Source: Rhipidocladum racemiflorum (lineage: Eukaryota; Streptophyta; Magnoliopsida; Poales; Poaceae). Taken from it: 64,000 bases of DNA. Where the stretch lies: contig CM070570.1 in assembly GCA_036346355.1 (NCBI GenBank), positions 3,914,649-3,978,648 on the forward strand, read 5' to 3'. The notes under the pieces were generated by a model, which searched no databases, had not been told where the DNA came from, and saw only the letters and a program-made list of their open reading frames with translations. Position 1 is the stretch's first letter. Each line of letters starts with the position of its first letter. This document shows, piece after piece, positions 58,991 through 64,000 of this stretch. Position numbers and translations under genes: made by a program.

Positions 58991-60064
58991 AAGGGTTTCA
59001 CTTTTCGTTTCAAACTCAAATTTTAACGTCCCAGCGGTATCAAAATTCGTAAAATTTCGCTGAAAACCGCTCGGTTCAAAAGTCAATAAATTTGAAATCT
59101 AGTCAAAAAGTCTCGAAACCTCCAAGCAAAATTCGCTCGAAAAGGTTAAAAAACCGCTGGGTTCGAAAACCGCTCGAAAAACCGATGGTAGTTGAAAAAA
59201 TGGAGGAAATGTAAAAACTTAAGGAAAAATTGTAAAAAAAATTTGTTGTAAAATTTGGAAAAAGCCATTAAAGGCCAAAAATAATATTTGAAGAATTACT
59301 TCAACAAATATTGCTACTAAATATAATTGAATAAATATTGAAACATGCATTTTGTTGTGGAGATGTAATCTAAAATTCTGATTCAAATGTTGCACTTATT
59401 TGATCAACTATGATTCTTGTAGGCTGTAGCAAATCCTGTAACGATGTGTTTCCATTTATTTTTTATGCAATACAGTTGATTATTTAATACTTGCATTCGC
59501 GTTGAATATTTAGTTATGATATGGCACTCTCGCAAAATAATAGAAAAAATGATACACGGTTTATCACTAGAGATCTTATATAATTCTATATTGATTGTTG
59601 AAAGTTAAACCGGGGATTTTGATTTAGTCTAATGATCTCTTAGCACTTTACATGTGATTTTTTTTTAAAAAAAACTCAGATGTACTTTCTGAATACATGT
59701 TATGATTTCATAGATAGTGCCATGCTTGCCTCATTCTGCTGGTTTTTACAAGGAAATATTGGTACTAAATATACTTCAATAAATATGACAACTAAATACA
59801 CTTCAACAAATATTTATACTAAATATACTTCAACAAATATTGCTACTAAATAAATTGAATGGCTCAAAAACGTCTTTAAACTTTGTTTTTGTAAATAATA
59901 TTCACATCAAAGGTCATAAGGCTATTAATACTAATTATGGATAATTTTTTTCAAATTTTTTGAATTTAAATTTAAATTCGAGCGAAATTCAAAACGGTTT
60001 TCTTTTTCGCATGAGAGCGGTACGAACGAAATTCGTGAAATTTCGTTCGAAAAGTTAAACCCTG
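58991..60064. mobile_element. Non-autonomous hAT element in relic B (1074 bp)
   Basis: Exact 8-bp duplication CATGAGAG (58983-58990 and 60065-60072). Inverted ends AGGGTTTCACTTTTCG and, on the other strand, AGGGTTTAACTTTTCG. CAGGG-type ends and 8-bp duplications are hAT hallmarks. The interior is AT-rich with repeats of AATATTGCTACTAAAT (near 59327 and 59839) and no transposase. Confidence 0.9.
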
Positions 60065-60555
60065 CATGAGAGCCCGAGTTGGAGATTTTGGTATATCAAG
60101 AATCCTTCCTGTGCAAGCCAAACCATGCAAAACTCGTATAGCTCAGTTGGAGTAAGAGGTTCCATAGGTTATGTTGCTCCACTTAACTTCGATTCTTCCA
60201 TTGCTGTCTTTACCTCTAGTTCTTACATAAGCATGGCATGCTGATAAGTGTAAAATTTTTGCACAATTGCGGAGTATGGCGAAGGTTCTTCAATCTCAAC
60301 TCTTGGCGATGTTTATAGCCTCAGGGATATTGCTGCTTGAGATGTTTACAGGAAGGAGCCCAACAGACGATATGTTAATACTGTTCCTGACAGAATCTTG
60401 GAGATAGCTGATCCAACAATATGGGTGCACAGGGACACCAATGATAGCTTGACAAGTAGAATTGACGAGTGTTTGGTTTCATCTATTGGGCTCGGCTGCC
60501 CGCTTCAAAGCAAAGAATTAACCTGCAGACAATGAACGCCGATACGGGATGCAGC
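60065..60555 (+). pseudogene. Receptor kinase relic B, piece 5 (DFG to exon 2)
   Basis: Resumes at VGDFGISRIL and runs to the APE junction. The donor GT is lost (CTTAAC near 60182) and the acceptor is GCGG instead of AG near 60270. Exon 2 follows with a deletion after TDD, and ends at GCAGC where the gypsy LTR begins. Confidence 0.9.
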
Positions 60556-61106
60556 TGAAACAACCCAAAAATTCAAAATGAATTTAATTTGGAGTTTATT
60601 CAAATTCCAGTTCAAATTTTGAATTGAGTTTGAATTTGCGTTTGGTTTTGTTTTGGTTTTCGCTTTTTCTGCTTTTGGGTCGAATCCTTGTGGCCTTCGG
60701 CCTATTTCCCGCTTTTGGCCCGTGGCCTCTCTCCTCCTCCGCCCACTCGCCTCGCCGGCCGGCCCAACTGCCTCCTCCTTTGGGTCGCGTGGCTCAGCCT
60801 CGACTCCGCTGCCTTCTCCGCTCGCCCGCTGGCTGGCCGCGTACAGCCTCGCTGTTTCGCCGCGCCGCCTGGTCGGCCGCCGCCGCTTTGGGTGGTCCTC
60901 GCTGCTCGCGCTGCCACAAGGCCAAGGCTGTTGGTTGCCAAGGCTGACGCTGTCTGCGCCGCAGCTTCGCCGCTTTGCGCTTCTTCCGTCATAAGGCCGC
61001 GCTGGCTGCCATGCCGCTCGCTGCCGCTTTGCCGCCGATCGTGGTTGCCGCTTCGCGCTGACGCCGCCTCGCTGCTTCCGGCCACGGCCGGCTTTCTCTC
61101 GCGGCT

Positions 61107-61112
61107 TATAAA
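61107..61112 (+). promoter_or_regulatory. LTR TATA box
   Basis: TATAAA within GCGGCTTATAAAGCCGC, a perfect palindrome around the box. Confidence 0.6.
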
Positions 61113-61773
61113 GCCGCGAGCCTCGCTTCGCTTTCTCGCTTCGCTCTCCGTCCCTCACCGGTGAGCCCTCCTCTCGCCTGCGTCTCCAGGGCCGGCTGCT
61201 CATTGCCCTTGCTACCAGCGGGCCACCGCCCGCCACCCGCCTCTGCTTTCCTAAACCCTAACTCCTTTCTCTGCGCGCTGACAGGCGGCCCCACTGTCGG
61301 CGCCGCCGCTTGGCTTCCTCGTGCTCGCCGGTGGCTCCTCGCCTGTCGCTTACTGGCCGAGCTCCAGCTTCTTCACACAAGACGTTCGTGCAGGCGGCCC
61401 AGCTCGCTGCGTGTCCACGCGCTTCGCCTGGTGGGCCTTGGCCCTTTTGGCCCAAAGAAAGCGCCCAACACCGTAAACAGTGTTTTCCGATTTTCGGATT
61501 TATTAATTCATTATTAAATCCGAAAAAATCGTTTTAATTCCAGAAAATCCCCGAAAATTCCGTGAACCCCAGAAACCCACCAAATACCCTACCCGAACCG
61601 TTTCGATCCCCTGAGTCCAAAATGCCCTCCGCTCCTCAATCCGAGTTCCCAAAATTCCAAATTGCCCACCCGCCCTTCGCTCTCCTCTCGCCCGGTTCCG
61701 CCGCTTCGCTGCTTTCCTGGTTTCTTTCCGCTTTTCGCTTTCTTTATTTGTCGCTCGCTCTTGTCGCGCTTAG

Positions 61774-61943
61774 ATCCGTGACGCTGGATGTTCCGAAGCG
61801 GTCCCTGGAGCCGGAGCAGTTCCAGGAGCAGACGCAGATCCCAGAGAAGATTCCGGAGCAGTTCCCGGAGCAGACGTTGGACCCAGCGGAAGCCCCGGAC
61901 GACTTCTTCCTCTCAGCTCAAATTGATCCGATCGCCGAGCAAG
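61774..61943 (+). other. Possible LTR exon, 170 nt, acidic frame
   Basis: GCGCTTAG precedes and GCAAGC follows. The open frame is rich in Glu, Gln, Pro and Asp, with repeated PEQF-type units. Unlike the 72- and 87-nt examples its length is not a multiple of three. Confidence 0.4.
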
Positions 61944-63098
61944 GCAAGCCGTGCACCCTTGATCATATTGATCCCAATCATGCCATGCTATAGTAGTATT
62001 TATTTTATATCGCATTATTTTACTGTATGTTGAATTATTGAAACAAAGATTTTAGAATGACTCGATACCTAGGTAATACCAAATTGCTCATAAAACATTC
62101 CTTGAAATATTGAACCATATTATATCCTTTGTAACCTTAGATGATTACTATTACCTGTTAAGCTAGATTATTAATTAGTCCAGGCTAGATAATCAAATGT
62201 TTTTAAAAGGTTGGAAATAAATGTCGCCGAATCTTGGATTCGGATGTTTGTGAAAGTGCTACAGCTTTGGGGGGACAGAATCGGATAAATCCTGAGTGGA
62301 TGTAACTCCGATCCCTACCGATGATTGATGCCTTGGTTTGTATGGTGGCCAGGTATTATGGGATACCGGATCGGGTTTATGGATGAAGGCTTGATCTTTG
62401 GCAAGATAAGGTCAACAACCCCTTGAGCAAAGTAAACAACTTAAGTACCAGCTCAACTACGAGTCGGACTGATCGGCATCAAGATCCGACATGGCTCGGT
62501 AAATTAATCATTCTGAACCTAAAATTGGATTCTTTATGGCTACCATTCTCTCGGAGAGAATGGGGACCGGCCTTCTGGCAGGGAAGTGCACCGGAGGGGT
62601 GGAACGGGAATAGTCCTTCGCGACATTCTTGGTTCTCACAACGGTAGATGCTAATGGGGGACTGTGAGCCCAAGGTAGCTATACAACTATCGGTTAACAA
62701 TTAAAACAACAGGAATGGTTAACGAATTGCTGTGATCATCACGACCGACCGCGACGTATTCTAGTTACCGTGAGTAACGGTCGTTGATATCTTGTGGGTA
62801 AAGTCGAGCCGCTCTGCAGAGTTAATCTTAATGGTAATCGACACGCCCGTACTTAGGTAAATGAAGTTAAGTTGGAATCGGGGTTGATACCCGTAACTAA
62901 GCTCAAGTTACTGTTTTGAATTTGGATAATTGTGGTAAAGTGTTGTTGAACTTGTGAAATTCAATTACTTATTTATAGTAGTTTGTGCTTCAAATGTAAA
63001 ATGAATTATAAAATAAAACTGCATCCAGATACTAAACCCTACTGCCATCCCTTGATTACCCCTGCATATAGTATTCAGAATTTTCCGTACGACTTGTT

Positions 63099-63113
63099 GA
63101 GTACTCTGTACTC
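63099..63113 (+). other. GAGTAC/GTACTC hairpin
   Basis: 6-bp arms with loop TCT, 306 bp before the LTR end. Confidence 0.6.
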
Positions 63114-63421
63114 ACCCTTGCAACCCCCGCCCTTTCAGAGTTTGAAGAAGCTGGAGCGTTTCCGGAGTTCGTAGTTGGCGATTTTGTCTGGTTTTGAGGT
63201 CTTGGTCTTTTGCTCAGGCCTGCCTGTGCGGTGTTTTGCTTGTAAGTTATTCGGGGCCTGCCGCGCCTCTTTTGTAAAACCCCGGCCGTTAGGCCCTATA
63301 TTGAATAAAAGAGTTGAATTGGCTTTTGCCAGTAATTGTACTCTTGCTTTCCAACAGCTTAGTCTTCCTGGTAATCTGTAGAGTTTTCGTGATCGCTTCT
63401 AAAAAGGCGGTCCGTCACAAG

Positions 63422-63433
63422 TGGTATCGAGCC
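63422..63433 (+). other. Primer-binding site, tRNA-iMet type
   Basis: TGGTATCGAGCC, two bases after the LTR, identical to the site at 5528. Confidence 0.8.
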
Positions 63434-64000
63434 TTGGCTTGACCATAGATTAAGACCTTAGGTTGGTATAGGAAAATTTTACAAAATTATTTTTGGCTTA
63501 CAAACAAAATGAATCTCAAAATATAAGTATTATTGCTTCTCCTTCTTCCTCGCTACCCTATCTTCTTTAGAGCTTTTATCTCTCGCTTGATTTAAAAAAA
63601 TTTCGTCGCCTGCCTAAATTTCAAAATCCTCGTAGATCTTCGCCAGCAGCCCGGAGATGATGTCGTCGGCAGTAGTTAGACCGTTAGTCGTAGAAGTTGT
63701 GCCCTTGTTCTTTTAGGTCTTTTGGTAGTGTAAAATAGGTTGTTTTGGATACCTTATGACGGTATTGTAAAACAGTCTATGTATAAAAGCTATGTTTCTA
63801 TCCCTCTGTTAAATTGTTTGCATTAAGTATCCTTATACCTTCCGGCCAAATTCCACTAATTCTTCTCCTTTCGTCTTGCTTCTCACCTACTCAGTCTCTC
63901 CGCACCTCATGTTCTAAATCTTACTTACCTTCTGCTTTACCCCAAAACCCTGCTGCAGACCGAAAAAAAAAAAAATCAGATTGAGACCATGGCAGATTTT

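Larger units (their letters stand above)
60556..63419 (+). repeat. 5' LTR (2864 bp)
   Basis: Contains a palindromic TATA box (61107), a donor-like CCG|GTGAGC at 61160, a possible acidic exon (61774-61943) ending at GCAAGC, and a GAGTAC hairpin (63099-63113). The many GC-rich open frames on both strands are artefacts. Confidence 0.85.
60556..64000 (+). mobile_element. Ty3/gypsy element, 5' LTR and leader, continues past window
   Basis: The 5' LTR is 60556-63419 (TGAAACAACCC to CCGTCACA), followed by the primer site and about 580 bp of leader. It lies in exon 2 of kinase relic B; the left target bases are GCAGC. The coding part lies outside the window, though a possible start ATG stands at 63657 and another at 63990. 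Related LTRs are at 21592-24080 and 40633-41585. Confidence 0.85.

Noticed and set aside
60505..61236. 243-residue open frame on the minus strand
   Set aside because: It lies across the kinase relic boundary and the GC-rich LTR leader; low complexity, no domain.
1..64000. CRISPR array, bacterial operons, riboswitches or plasmid origins
   Set aside because: Intron-bearing receptor kinases and plant transposons show eukaryotic nuclear DNA. The short repeats (CCGGACACTCCGG, AGGTCC units) lack regular spacers.

Overview
This window looks like accessory, repeat-dense plant nuclear DNA, most likely from a grass. The basis is Ty3/gypsy chromovirus LTR retrotransposons with tRNA-iMet type primer sites, Stowaway and Tourist MITEs, hAT and Helitron-like elements, a tiny TRIM retrotransposon, and Xa21-type LRR receptor kinases with one short intron splitting the APE motif. 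I cannot name the species from sequence alone.

Layout. 1-1518 is the start of an LTR on the minus strand. 2032-14852 is a complete but frame-broken chromovirus with 3.5-kb LTRs and the target duplication CAATG, inserted at the first two bases of another LTR (14856-17373). 17374-20124 is an LTR-like block on the minus strand with many CCGGA-N3-TCCGG palindromes. A Helitron-like end (20955), a minus-strand solo LTR (21592-24080), a foldback element and a Ds-like hAT element (24344-25136) follow.

The only intact host gene I can defend is the receptor kinase at 26355-29625 (1060 residues, one 88-bp intron, non-RD kinase). A closely related copy lies 20.6 kb downstream (46985-50235). It has a single-base deletion and lacks the conserved kinase alpha-C glutamate. 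Three further relatives are ruined: 37945-40309, a copy cut into five pieces between 51050 and 60555, and small exon-2 scraps at 29877 and 35618. The rest is LTRs, MITEs, a PIF/Harbinger transposase relic and a second Helitron. The window ends in the 5' LTR and leader of another gypsy element (60556 onward), which itself landed in the five-piece kinase relic.

How it fits together. This is a tandem receptor-kinase cluster being duplicated, diversified at its ligand-facing LRR positions and broken up by transposons. Many insertions can be dated relative to each other because their target duplications fall inside the kinase relics. Across several LTR families I see a repeated architecture: a TATA box, a splice-donor-like site, a short acidic mini-exon bounded by AG and GC/GT sites, and a GAGTAC/GTACTC hairpin 300-800 bp before the LTR end. 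I consider this the least expected pattern in the window.
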